From an uncultured Pseudohongiella sp. (GTDB taxonomy: Bacteria; Pseudomonadota; Gammaproteobacteria; Pseudomonadales; Pseudohongiellaceae), in the NCBI GenBank assembly GCA_951812715.1, contig OX638323.1:2274577-2338576 (forward strand): a stretch of DNA of 64,000 nt. Reading direction: 5' to 3'. Within the stretch, counting starts at the first letter, position 1. Every line of letters starts with the position of its first letter. Shown here piece after piece: positions 24,616 through 34,500 of this stretch. The position numbers and the translations under genes are program-made. The notes under the pieces are model-generated. The model searched no databases, had not been told where the DNA came from, and saw nothing but the letters and a program-made list of their open reading frames with translations.

Positions 24616-26103
24616 TCACACCGGTATCGACTTCAGTGAAGGCTTGGTGACCTTGCCCATGGCGTTGCGTGGCAAGCTTTCAAGCCGTTTGACGTACTTG
24701 GGAATCTTGTAGGACGACATGCGCTCGTTGCACCAGTTTTTCAACTCGGCGTAATCCAGGTCGGCGCCGTTCTTCGTCACGACGAAGGCGGTGACGGCCT
24801 CGCCCCAGACTTCGTCTTCACTGCCGATTACCGCCACTTCGGCGATGTCTTCATGGGTCAGCAGTACGCCTTCGATCTCCAGCGCGGAAAGCTTGTAGCC
24901 GCCGGACTTGATGATGTCCACGGAGGTGCGGCCCATGATGCGGTAATAACCGTCTTCGATCACCGCCATGTCGCCGGTGCAGAACCAGCCGTCGACGAAG
25001 CTCTTCCTGGTGGCTTCCTCGTTGCCCCAGTACTCCAGGAATACGTTATCGCCCTTGATGCGGATTTCGCCGGGGTTGCCTTCGCCGTGAATTTCCCGGT
25101 GATCTTCGCCGAACAGTCGCACTTCAACTCCGGGCAGCGGCTGGCCCACATAACCCGCGCGCCGCTCGCCGACATAGGGATTGGAAATACCCATGCCGAT
25201 TTCGGTCATGCCATAGCGCTCGAGCAGAACCTGGCCGGTCAGGTCGCGCCATTGTTCGAACAGTTTGACCGGGCAGGCCGCCGAGCCGGAAATGTTCAGC
25301 CGCATGGCCTTGAACCCAGCGCAGACTGCTTCGACTTCCTGTTCGTCCTGTTGTTCCAGGTATTGAATCAGCTTGACGTAGACTGTGGGCACGGCCATGA
25401 AGACGTTGTAGACATTGGCCGCGACTTCGGCGGTGACCCTGGGAATATCGAGCCCCGCGAACAGATGCACCCTTGCCCCGGCCCAGAGTCCGCAACTGAG
25501 AATGTTGATAATGCCGTGGATATGGTGCAGCGGCAGGAACAGGGGGATCACATCGTCCTCGGTCCAGCACCAGGCGTCGATCAAGGTGGTGATCTGGGCG
25601 CGAATCGTCTGGTGGGTGCTCACGGTCCCCTTCGGCTTGCTCGTGGTGCCGCTGGTAAACAGCATCATGGCGCGGCGTCCCGGATCGATTTCAGGCAAGT
25701 CACCCGCTTCGTCCGTCAGCACTTCGTCCACGGTCAATAGTTTGATGCCGAGTGAGGCGCAAAGCTCGCGCAGTTCGTCCGGCGCTCCGGCTTGCGCGAA
25801 CATGCGCGTGACCTGGGCGCTGCTCAGATAATGCTCGAGTTCGGCGACCGCCGAGGCCACATTCAGGGGAACGGCGATACCGCCCGCTCGCCAGACGCCA
25901 TGCAAGCAGGTGACATAGTCGAGGCTCGCCAGCAGAAAAAACGCGATTCGCTCTTCCCGCAGATCGTCCTCGCCGCCGATCAATCCGGTTGCGAAACGAT
26001 CGATGCGCGAGTTCACCTCGCCGTATGTGTAAGTTGCGGTATCGGAAACGAGCGCAACTCGCGCATTGCCTTCGGTAAGATGATGAAAATCATGATGTGA
26101 CAT
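24616..26103 (-). CDS. matB: malonyl-CoA synthetase (ACSF3/MatB-like AMP-forming ligase)
   Basis: 495 residues from ATG 26103 (MSHHDFHHLTEG); an upstream in-frame start adds an unrelated hydrophilic leader. The AMP-binding P-loop MLFTSGTTSKPKGT, the A5 block ERYGMTEIGM, the A8 block TGDMAVIEDGYYRIMGR and the catalytic Lys in PRNAMGKVTK are all present. PLFLPLHHIHGIINILSCGLW is characteristic of the MatB/ACSF3 malonyl-CoA synthetase branch. It would convert malonate, ATP and CoA to malonyl-CoA. The malonate transporter genes madM and madL lie just upstream on the same strand (171-base gap), supporting the substrate. Confidence 0.85.
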   Translation of the reverse strand: MSHHDFHHLTEGNARVALVSDTATYTYGEVNSRIDRFATGLIGGEDDLREERIAFFLLASLDYVTCLHGVWRAGGIAVPLNVASAVAELEHYLSSAQVTRMFAQAGAPDELRELCASLGIKLLTVDEVLTDEAGDLPEIDPGRRAMMLFTSGTTSKPKGTVSTHQTIRAQITTLIDAWCWTEDDVIPLFLPLHHIHGIINILSCGLWAGARVHLFAGLDIPRVTAEVAANVYNVFMAVPTVYVKLIQYLEQQDEQEVEAVCAGFKAMRLNISGSAACPVKLFEQWRDLTGQVLLERYGMTEIGMGISNPYVGERRAGYVGQPLPGVEVRLFGEDHREIHGEGNPGEIRIKGDNVFLEYWGNEEATRKSFVDGWFCTGDMAVIEDGYYRIMGRTSVDIIKSGGYKLSALEIEGVLLTHEDIAEVAVIGSEDEVWGEAVTAFVVTKNGADLDYAELKNWCNERMSSYKIPKYVKRLESLPRNAMGKVTKPSLKSIPV

Positions 26104-26273
26104 GCTGATTCCAATTGCTGATTGATTTTTCTCTGAAAAATTCCATCCATGGGATCGTTCGTTAACGCAAACCGAGCGTGGTTTCGTGGTGCATCCGAAT
26201 TCAATGGCTTGCGCCATCAAATTCGGCGGCGCATCCCTGTGCCGCGCGGGAGCTCCGATAAATCAGCGCTTCC

Positions 26274-27035
26274 CTAGAACATACCGTCGACGATGAAGAA
26301 CAGGATCGAAGGCCCGAGCAGGCAGCCGACGCCGGTATAGAAGGTCGCCGTCATGGCGCCGTAAGGCACCAGCTTCGGGTCCGTTGCCGCCAGTCCCGCC
26401 GCGACGCCACTCGTGGTTCCCATGAGGCCGCCGAACACCATCGCCGACTGCGGATTGTTCAAGCCGATGAAGCGCGCTACCAGCGGCGTGCCGATCATGA
26501 CCAGGATCGACTTCACCAGTCCCGCGGCCACGCTCAGGGTAATCATCGCGTCGGAAGCGCCGATGGCCTCGCCGGTGACCGGACCGACGATGTAAGTCAC
26601 CGCACCGGCGCCGATGGTGGTGACCTCGGTCGGATCGGTGTAACCGAACGCCACCGCGACCGCCGCCCCGACAATGAAGGAAACAATGACTCCGGCGAAG
26701 ATCGAGATCACGCCCGCCAGACCGGCTTTCTTTAATTCGCTCAATTGCGCGCCGAATGCCGTGGCGACGATGGCGAAGTCGCGCATCATGCCACCGCCCA
26801 TCAGGCCGATGCCGCTGAGCAGGGCGAAATCCGCCACGCCGCGGTTGCCGCCGGTGGCGACCCCGCCATACCAGGCCGCCAGCAGACCGACGGCGATGGC
26901 TATGGCGGAACCGTGAATGCGGCCGGCGGTGAGCTTGTTGGCGAGCAGATACGAAAGCCAGATCGTGACGCCGACTACGGCGAAGGCGACGACAAGATTG
27001 TTACGAACGAATACGGTTTCCAGCAATTCCATCAT
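26274..27035 (-). CDS. madM: malonate transporter subunit MadM
   Basis: 253 residues, highly hydrophobic, seven to nine spans, with glycine-rich segments (LLSGIGLMGGGMMRDFAIV, GAGAVTYIVGPVTGEAIGAS, GGLMGTTSGVAAGLAAT) typical of MadM. With MadL it forms the two-component malonate uptake system first described in Malonomonas rubra. The ATG overlaps the madL stop (27032-27035), with GGAGGAAG upstream inside madL, so translation is coupled. The second ATG (27032) is also possible. Substrate is supported by the malonyl-CoA synthetase gene downstream. Confidence 0.9.
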   Translation of the reverse strand: MMELLETVFVRNNLVVAFAVVGVTIWLSYLLANKLTAGRIHGSAIAIAVGLLAAWYGGVATGGNRGVADFALLSGIGLMGGGMMRDFAIVATAFGAQLSELKKAGLAGVISIFAGVIVSFIVGAAVAVAFGYTDPTEVTTIGAGAVTYIVGPVTGEAIGASDAMITLSVAAGLVKSILVMIGTPLVARFIGLNNPQSAMVFGGLMGTTSGVAAGLAATDPKLVPYGAMTATFYTGVGCLLGPSILFFIVDGMF

Positions 27036-27424
27036 GGCGCGCCTTCCTCCTTGTCCGCGGCGGGATCCTGTCCAGTGCCAATCTTGCTGAGTGCGGGCAC
27101 CAGCGCGAAACTGACCGCCACCGCGGCGACGCCGGCGGTAATCGCAAGCACGCCGCCGTCAATTGCGGCAGCCACATTCTGCTGCGCCGCCATGGCGACG
27201 ACGATGGGGATATACATCGCGCTCCAGAACTTGACGCCGGAACCGGCCGCGCCTTCGGTCAAGGTGCTGAATCGGTCGGAGTTGCACGCCAGCACGAGAA
27301 AAAGCATGGCGATGCCCACGCCACCGACGTTCGCTTCCACACCCAGAATAATGCCCAGACCTTCGCCGATCAGCATGCCCGCAACCAGGCAGGCGGAAAG
27401 CAGGGCGACACCATAGATGATCAT
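27032..27424 (-). CDS. madL: malonate transporter subunit MadL
   Basis: 130 residues from ATG 27424 (MIIYGVALLSACLVAGM), chosen for the family N-terminus and the AAGGAACG upstream; the frame stays open to 27754 but the extra part has no family match. Four membrane spans and the conserved VGGVGIAMLFLVLACNSDR and KFWSAMYIPIVVAMAAQQNV segments identify MadL, the small partner of MadM. It is the first gene of a madL-madM-matB unit. Confidence 0.9.
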   Translation of the reverse strand: MIIYGVALLSACLVAGMLIGEGLGIILGVEANVGGVGIAMLFLVLACNSDRFSTLTEGAAGSGVKFWSAMYIPIVVAMAAQQNVAAAIDGGVLAITAGVAAVAVSFALVPALSKIGTGQDPAADKEEGAP

Positions 27425-27525
27425 TTTTCGTTCCTTCGGAAGAAGGCGGTCCGGCCGCCGTTCGCGCCGATAATATGACGCGCTCGCGGGCGGCGCAATT
27501 GAAGGGAGTGGATGGAGGAATATCC

Positions 27526-27553
27526 TTGACCGAAACACACAATGTGTTACATT
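27526..27553 (+). promoter_or_regulatory. promoter and operator of the ParE-like toxin-antitoxin operon
   Basis: TTGACC at 27526-27531 and TACATT at 27548-27553 are 16 bases apart and fit -35 and -10 boxes. The spacer contains the inverted repeat ACACA-A-TGTGT (27537-27547), well placed for autorepression by the ribbon-helix-helix antitoxin. Confidence 0.55.
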
Positions 27554-27577
27554 GCACGTTAAAATTACATTACAGAC

Positions 27578-27871
27578 ATGTACATGAATCACGCCACTTT
27601 CACTTTTCGAGTCGACGAGGAACTGAAAGCGAAGTTCGCTCTGGCGGCGAAATCCATGGACCGCAGTGGCGCGCAGTTGCTGCGCGATTACATGAGGGAA
27701 ATCGTACGCCGCGAAAAGGAGGCCGAAGACTACGACGCCTGGTTTCGGGAGCAAGTAGCAGAAGGGTTGAAATCGACGAGGGAAGGCAACGTAATCTCAA
27801 ACCAAGAAGTAGAATCCATATTCGCCAAACGCAGGGACGCACTGCGTCGTAAACTGAATGAATCTGCGTGA
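27578..27871 (+). CDS. ribbon-helix-helix antitoxin of a ParE-like module
   Basis: 97 residues; ATG 27578 or ATG 27584 (MNHATFTFRVDEEL) could be the start. The N-terminal strand HATFTFRVDEELKAKF followed by two helices is a ribbon-helix-helix DNA-binding fold like those of RelB/DinJ and ParD-type antitoxins; residues about 50-97 are charged and would wrap the toxin. Its stop overlaps the toxin start (GTGA at 27868-27871). An inverted repeat in the promoter 30 bases upstream is a likely operator for this protein. Confidence 0.8.
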   Translation: MYMNHATFTFRVDEELKAKFALAAKSMDRSGAQLLRDYMREIVRREKEAEDYDAWFREQVAEGLKSTREGNVISNQEVESIFAKRRDALRRKLNESA

Positions 27872-28149
27872 AACTGCTATGGACAGCGGAAGCGCTAGCT
27901 GATCGGGCCGGCATTTTCGACTACGTTGAACTGGATAATCCCACTGTGGCTCTAGCGCTTGACGAATTGTTCTCGGAGAAAGCCATGCGACTTGCCGATC
28001 ATCCAATGTTGGGTCGTGGAGGACGAGTTGGCGGCACTCGTGAGTTTGTTGTGCTCGAAAATTATGTATTGGTCTGCGAAATCACCGAGGATGTGATCAG
28101 TATTCTTCGTTTATTGCATGCCTCAATGCAATGGCCGACTCGAAAATGA
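27868..28149 (+). CDS. RelE/ParE-superfamily toxin
   Basis: 93 residues from GTG 27868, translationally coupled to the antitoxin. The pattern LLWTAEALADRAGIFDYVELDNPTVALALDELF, the ADHPMLGRGGRVGGTREFVVLENYVLVCEI block and the ending VISILRLLHASMQWP are those of ParE-type toxins, where the conserved RELVV.. NYLVVY segment and the final ILRVLHA..WP are diagnostic. ParE toxins poison gyrase; RelE relatives cleave mRNA, so the exact target is not certain. The module lies 105 bases upstream of recC. Confidence 0.85.
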   Translation: MKLLWTAEALADRAGIFDYVELDNPTVALALDELFSEKAMRLADHPMLGRGGRVGGTREFVVLENYVLVCEITEDVISILRLLHASMQWPTRK

Positions 28150-28253
28150 ATTGTCTGGAATGTCATGGCCGGCTCGGTGAAGATCTCGCGCTGTCAGGAC
28201 AGCCGTCCAGAAGCGAAGCACGGGAGTTGCCCGGCGCCGGTCGGTGCTGAGAA

Positions 28254-31200
28254 TTGCGTGTTTACCATTCCAACCGGCTGGAACTACTGGCTGAAGATCT
28301 CGCCAGGCTGATTGCCTCCGATCCAGCCGAACCCCTCACGCCCGAACGCATCGTTGTGCCGCACCAGACCATGGGGCACTGGCTGCGGCTCGAACTCGCC
28401 CGCGAATTGGGCATCGCCGCTAATCTCCGTTTCGAGCAGCCGGCGGCGTTTGCCTGGTCGATTCTGCGCGGCGCAGTTCCTTCCTTGTCGAAAGCGCAAG
28501 GATTTTCTCCTGACACATTGCGCTGGCATTTGTTCGAGTCGCTGCCGGATTTCGCGCAAGGCGCCGATGCCGCGGAAGTGCGCCGGTTTCTCGCCGACGG
28601 CGATGAACGCAAGAGGTTTGAACTCGCCGACAAACTGGCGGGTGTCTTCGACCGTTGCATCAACTTCCGGGACGACTGGATTCGCGACTGGGAACGAGGC
28701 GAGACGCCACATTGGCAGGCGCGGCTGTGGCGGTTGCTGGCGAAGAAAGTTCCCGAACGGCATTGGGTGCATGCGCTGGATGCGTTCGAGCGGGAACATG
28801 CCGGCGGATTTGAACCGCGAGTATGGCCGCGGCGAGCGTTTGTGTTTGGCGTTTCGGCCTTGTCACCTTCCTATTTGCGGCTTCTGCGGCAACTCGCCGG
28901 AAGTATCGAGTTACATGTCTTCCTGTTCAATCCAAGCTCGGAATACTGGAGCGACCTGCGCACGGAAAGAGAAATCCGCTATCGGGCTGAAGACGGGAAT
29001 TCCGAAGAGCAGCATTTCGAGGAAGGAAACAAATTACTGGCCGCATGGGGGCGCGCCGGACGTCACACTTTCGAAACCCTGATCGCTCAGGAAGTCGAAG
29101 AGCGGCAAGTCTTCCTGCAGGCCGATAACGAAACCCGGCTGGCCGCGGTGCAAGGCGATATTCAGGAAGTACGAGACGCCGCCGAGGCTGCCGAGTGCGA
29201 TATCGTTCCGCCCGACAATTCACTGCAAATCCATTGCTGTCATTCGGCTATGCGCGAGGCCGAGGTGTTACACGACCGCCTGCTCGACCTGCTCGACGAA
29301 AATCTCGATATCGAGCCGGCGGACATCATGATCCTGACCCCAAACCTGGCGCGTTACGGCCCGATGATCGAGGTAGTGTTCGAAGCCGAGGGACGTATTC
29401 CGGTTATGCTGTCACGGTTCCGGGCGGCGGATTCGCCGACCGCACGCGCGTTTTTCGATCTTCTGTCCTTGCCGGGCACACGTTACGGAGTCGAAGCTGT
29501 ACTCGCGCCGCTCGATGCGCCTTCATTGCGGGCGCGTTTCGGCATTGCGGAAAACAATCTCCCGGCAATTCGCGACTGGGTCAGACAGGCGGGTATCCGC
29601 CGCGGCGTGGCCACTGGTGGCGAAGAGGCGCCGGCAATGCCCGGCAATACCTGGCGCGAAGGATTGAATAGGTTGTTGATGGGCTATGCGGCGGGCGATA
29701 CCGATGATCTCGCTCTCGGCGTCGCTCCCTGCTCCATTCGCGGCGAAGGGGGATTCGAAGCGGGCGAAGAAAACTACGAAACGCTGGGGAAATTCATTAC
29801 CTATTGTTTTGCCGCGATCGAATTGCGTCAGCAAGCCGCAAGGTCGCGCAGCGCGAAGCAATGGACCGATAGATTACGCGGGATGTTGGAGAAGTTCTTT
29901 GACAATGGCTCGATCCGTAGCGCTTATCCCGGGTTCGAAGAAATGCGCGAGGCTGCTGACGAATTTGAAAATGTCGGCAATCTGATCGACAACTTCTCGG
30001 GTCAGGCCGGCCGGATAGACTGCCCGATCTCATTTGAAGTAGTGCGGCAGGCGCTCAAGGAGGCCGCTGCCGGCCCCGCGCTCGGCCCGGCGCGGCTTGC
30101 CGACGGCGCGGCCATCGGCAAGCTTGCGACGGGGCAGGTTCTGCCGGCGAAAATCGTATGCGCCGTGGGCATGAACGACGACGGTTTTCCGCGCAATTCG
30201 CCGCGTTACATTTTCGATCCGGTCGAACAGGACAAGTTTCGCCCCGGGGACCGCGACGTCCGCCACGAAGACCGCTTCGCCTTTCTTGAAGCCTTGCTCG
30301 CGGCGCGCAGCGCCTTCATCGTCACTTACACAGGACGCGATCAGCGCGACGATTCCGAAATCCCGCCATCGGTCCTGGTTGACGAACTGCATGATTATCT
30401 TACGGTGCGCTTTCCCGCCGCACGCACGGCCGGCAAGACTGACGAAAACGAACAGGCGCCGCTGGATCCGCCGCGGATCGTACATCCCCTGCAACCGTTC
30501 AGTGCGCGTTACTTCTCCGGCGAAAATGGACTTTTCAGTTATTCGCGAACCATGCTCGATGCGGCGAAGACTCTACGCCGCCCGGTTAGTAACGCCTCGC
30601 ACCGTTTCGCGAGCAGATTGCCTGAACCGGAAGTTTCGCGCCGAAAAACATCTCTGGCCGAACTGGAGAGATTTTTTACCGATCCGGCCCGGGGTTTCCT
30701 GAAAGAGCGTTTCGGCATCAGGTTAAGCGAAGAAGAACAGGCCGTCGATGAAACGGAGCCATTGCAACTGGATGGTCTGCAGCGCTGGGGCTTGCGGGAC
30801 GAAATTCAGAGCAGGGTCGGCGAAGACCGGCAAGAACGCGCCGCGCCGGAAGCCGTCAAATCACTGCTGTTGGCGCGCGGGAATATGCCTTATGGCAGTT
30901 TCGGCGAATTGGCCTATGACGATGCCTATACCGTTGTCGACGCACTGCGGCAGGAACTGATTCCCTATGCCGCAACGCTCGCGGCGGCGCCGGTGAATCT
31001 TGAACTTGAAATCGGCGAATTCCATCTGAGCGGCGTGGTCCCGCACGTCGATTCCGAGCGGATGGTCTGGTGGCGCAACGGTCGATTGCGGGCAAGTGAC
31101 AGGATCGCGGTCTGCATCCGTCAGCTTGCCCTGATGCAGGACGGAAGATCTCCCCTCCCCGCCGTTGTTGTTTATCTGGACAGAGGCCAGACCAAAGTCG

Positions 31201-31526
31201 TCACGATAGAGCCGCCCGACCCCGACACCGAATCCATCGGGAAATGGCTTGAGATCTGGTGGAGCGGACTGACGGCGCCATTGCGATTCTTCCCCGAGTC
31301 TTCCTGGGTTTATGCCGGCGAACGCGCCAGAGGTGAATCCGACAGGGCGATTTTAAAAGCCAGGCAGAAATGGCTGGGCACTTCTTTCGGTTCGGCTTTC
31401 GCCGAATGCGATGAACGGTATAACCGTCTCGTCTGGAGTCTTGATGGCGGCGAAGATCCCATTTCGGACGAATTCCTGGATCTGTCGGAACTGCTGCTGT
31501 TGCCGCTGGCCGGGAGGACTTCGTGA
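28254..31526 (+). CDS. recC: exodeoxyribonuclease V gamma subunit RecC
   Basis: 1090 residues. The start is TTG 28254, as no ATG or GTG lies between the preceding in-frame stop and the conserved RVYHSNRLELLAEDL that opens RecC proteins. The helicase-like but catalytically inactive fold and length (E. coli RecC 1122) fit; QTMGHWLRLELARELGIAANLRFEQPAAFAW and MNDDGFPRNSPRYIFD are conserved blocks. RecC recognises Chi and holds RecB and RecD in the RecBCD helicase-nuclease for double-strand break repair and degradation of linear foreign DNA. It is first of a recC-recB-recD operon, overlapping recB by 4 bases (GTGA). Confidence 0.95.
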   Translation: MRVYHSNRLELLAEDLARLIASDPAEPLTPERIVVPHQTMGHWLRLELARELGIAANLRFEQPAAFAWSILRGAVPSLSKAQGFSPDTLRWHLFESLPDFAQGADAAEVRRFLADGDERKRFELADKLAGVFDRCINFRDDWIRDWERGETPHWQARLWRLLAKKVPERHWVHALDAFEREHAGGFEPRVWPRRAFVFGVSALSPSYLRLLRQLAGSIELHVFLFNPSSEYWSDLRTEREIRYRAEDGNSEEQHFEEGNKLLAAWGRAGRHTFETLIAQEVEERQVFLQADNETRLAAVQGDIQEVRDAAEAAECDIVPPDNSLQIHCCHSAMREAEVLHDRLLDLLDENLDIEPADIMILTPNLARYGPMIEVVFEAEGRIPVMLSRFRAADSPTARAFFDLLSLPGTRYGVEAVLAPLDAPSLRARFGIAENNLPAIRDWVRQAGIRRGVATGGEEAPAMPGNTWREGLNRLLMGYAAGDTDDLALGVAPCSIRGEGGFEAGEENYETLGKFITYCFAAIELRQQAARSRSAKQWTDRLRGMLEKFFDNGSIRSAYPGFEEMREAADEFENVGNLIDNFSGQAGRIDCPISFEVVRQALKEAAAGPALGPARLADGAAIGKLATGQVLPAKIVCAVGMNDDGFPRNSPRYIFDPVEQDKFRPGDRDVRHEDRFAFLEALLAARSAFIVTYTGRDQRDDSEIPPSVLVDELHDYLTVRFPAARTAGKTDENEQAPLDPPRIVHPLQPFSARYFSGENGLFSYSRTMLDAAKTLRRPVSNASHRFASRLPEPEVSRRKTSLAELERFFTDPARGFLKERFGIRLSEEEQAVDETEPLQLDGLQRWGLRDEIQSRVGEDRQERAAPEAVKSLLLARGNMPYGSFGELAYDDAYTVVDALRQELIPYAATLAAAPVNLELEIGEFHLSGVVPHVDSERMVWWRNGRLRASDRIAVCIRQLALMQDGRSPLPAVVVYLDRGQTKVVTIEPPDPDTESIGKWLEIWWSGLTAPLRFFPESSWVYAGERARGESDRAILKARQKWLGTSFGSAFAECDERYNRLVWSLDGGEDPISDEFLDLSELLLLPLAGRTS

Positions 31527-34500
31527 CGGACGCAAGAACATTCCATTCACCGATCGATACGGCTCTGAGCGGCGGCCGCAAGCTCATCGAAGCCAGCGCC
31601 GGTTCCGGCAAGACCCGGGCCATTACCACGCTGGTTCTCCGGCTGGTCGTCGAGGAGGGTCTGGAACTGGACAGCATTCTCGTCGTCACGTTCACCAAGG
31701 CGGCCACGGCGGAGTTGCGTGAACGCATCCGCATGCTGCTCAGGAAAATCCAGCAAGGAGTCGAAAATTGCGCCGACGCCGACGACGATCAGGCAAGCAA
31801 ACTGCTCGAGAAATGGGCCGCCGCTGAAGAACCCGATGAAAAGCAGGTCAGAAATCGAATCGAAGCGGCCTTGTTCGACATCGACCGGGCCAATGTGTTC
31901 ACCATACACAGCTTTTGCCAGCGAACGCTTGCCGAATTCGCGTTCGAAACCGGATTTCCGTTCGGATTCGAATTGGTCGGCGATGGCGCCGGGATCGTGG
32001 AAAACGTCGTGCGCGACATCTGGCAACGCCGATTCCGGGACTGTTCACCGACATTCGCCAACCACTTGCTGCGAAAGAAATTCCTCCCCGACGAGTTGGC
32101 GCGATGGGTCGGCTCGCTACGATCGAAAAACCTGAAGGATTCCAAAGGCGTTCCCGAAGCGCCGATTGATCCTGGAGCCGCGGAAAACGCCTTAGGGAAA
32201 GTTGTCGATTCAGTGCGCGCTTGCTGGGAAAAACAGCATGAGGCGTATTGCGCCATCCTGCGCACGACCGGCGCGCTCAACCGAAGAAGTTATCCGGTGG
32301 AGAAAATAGACGCTCACATACAGCGCATCGAAAGAATTTTCGCCACCAACGATCTGCCGGTCGATATCGATGGTACGCAGCAACTGGCGCATTATCTGGG
32401 CCGCAGAAACACCGCGGAGAAATGTAAAAAAGGACAGCAGTTGCCCGACAATCCATTGTTCGATGCCTTCGATGAACTGGCGGAAGCTTGTTCGAGGCTC
32501 TCGCAAGACTACAATGGCTGGCTGCGCGACACCCGCCGACTGCTGATCGAGGAAACCCCTGAAGAAATCAGGCGAGTCATTCGCGCCGAAAGACGCCTCG
32601 GCTATGACGATCTGATCACGGAAATGCGGCAGGCCCTGGAGAATCGTAACGGGAACGGCGAAAGACTGGCCGCGAACGTGCGCCGCCGCTTCCCGGTCGC
32701 GCTGATTGACGAATTCCAGGATACGGATCCGACACAAGAACGAATATTCGATTGCATTTACACCAGCCGCGGAAGTTCAACTTCGGCTGAATCGCCGGAA
32801 ACACCCGAGCAAAGTTGCGCGCTATACATCGTCGGCGATCCGAAACAGTCGATCTACGAGTTTCGCGGCGCCGACATCTTTGCCTATCTCACAGCGCAGC
32901 AAGGAGTGGATTCGGGCTTGCAACTCGGCTACAACTGGCGGTCCCGGCCCGAATTGGTGCATGCGGTAAACGCCATTTTCGATGTTCCCCTGGCTTTCAC
33001 CATTCCGGAAATCTCTTTCACGTCCGCGAAACCGGGACGTGGAAAAGGCATCGGGCTGGAAGTCGATGGCGAAATTCAAACTCCACTTGATTTCTGGCTG
33101 CTGCAAGATCAGAAAAACATCGGCGCCGCCGTTGAGATCGTCGTCAACGAAACCGCGAACGAAATCATCGAATTGCTCGAATCGGCCCGCGCCGGCAAGG
33201 CCGGCATCGACGGAAAACCGCTGCGGGCCAAGGATATAGCGGTTCTGGTAAACACGCGTCACCAGGGACGCGCGATCGCCAGGGCCTTGCGTCGGCGCGG
33301 CGGCAAGTGCGTCGAGGTAGACGATGCCAGCGTGTTCGAGGCGGGGGAGGCCGAACAGATTCATCGCCTACTGCTCGCCCTCGTCAATCCGGGCCGCCAG
33401 GATTATCTGCGCGCGGCTCTAACCGCCGATGTTTTTCACCGGAACAATGTACAGTTGCTTGAACTGATCGAGCAAGACGAAGCCTGGAATAGATGGGTGG
33501 ATCGGTTCAGGGAATGGCGCCTGATCTGGCTCGCGCGAGGCGTCGGGGCGATGTTGCGCGGAATCCTGGACGCCGATAATGGCGCCGCCAACTTGCTGGC
33601 CTATTCAGATGGGCCGCGCCGCATAACCAATCTGTATCACCTGACCGAATTGCTGCAGGAAGCGGAGACCGAGAATCGATTTTCCCCCGCCGGGCTGCTG
33701 GCCTGGCTTAGAAAGCGGCTTGACGGGCAGACCACGGTGCTGGAAGGCGCGGATGACGCCGTCACGCTGCGCCTGGACAGCGACGAAGACCTGGTGCGAA
33801 TCCGCACGATACATCGCAGCAAGGGTCTGGAGTTCCCGATCGTGTACTTGCCTTTTGTCTGGCATGGCAGGCAAATCAATAAAGATCCCGACATTCCCGT
33901 CAGTTACCACGTCCGCGAGGAATCCGGATTTCCACCCATTCTCGATCTTGCCCCGGACGATTCGAGTTGGAGTATTCGCGAACTCGAAGAGTTCGGAGAA
34001 TCGGTCCGGCTGCTCTACGTGGCCCTGACCCGCGCCAGGCATCGTTGTGTCGTCGCCTGGACCCGCATCACGAGTGGCGGGGACAAAGGGTTGCCGCCGT
34101 TGGCCTGGCTCATGCACAGAAACGGACAGCACGATAAGCAGCTTTCCGAGTTGGACGGCGTGCGGCCGGCAACCGGTTTCGCGGTACCACAGGGAGTCGT
34201 GGAAACTCATGGCGGCATCCGAACTGATTTTCTCGAAAAGAGTCGCGATGAGTTCCGGGAAGATATCGAGGCAGTTGCGAACAAGTGCCCCGATGCTATA
34301 CGGATTCGTGAGTTGGCGGACGAAATTGCCGTATCCGCTTCGCGAGCCGTGGACGAGTCTCAGCAGGAGCTGGAATGCCGCGAATTCAGCCGACCCTTGC
34401 GCCGCATTCGCCAGATGACAAGTTTCACCGCGCTGGCGGCCGAACATGCCGCGGCTGCCCCGACCTATCAGATAATCGAAACGGGAGCGCCCGATCACGA

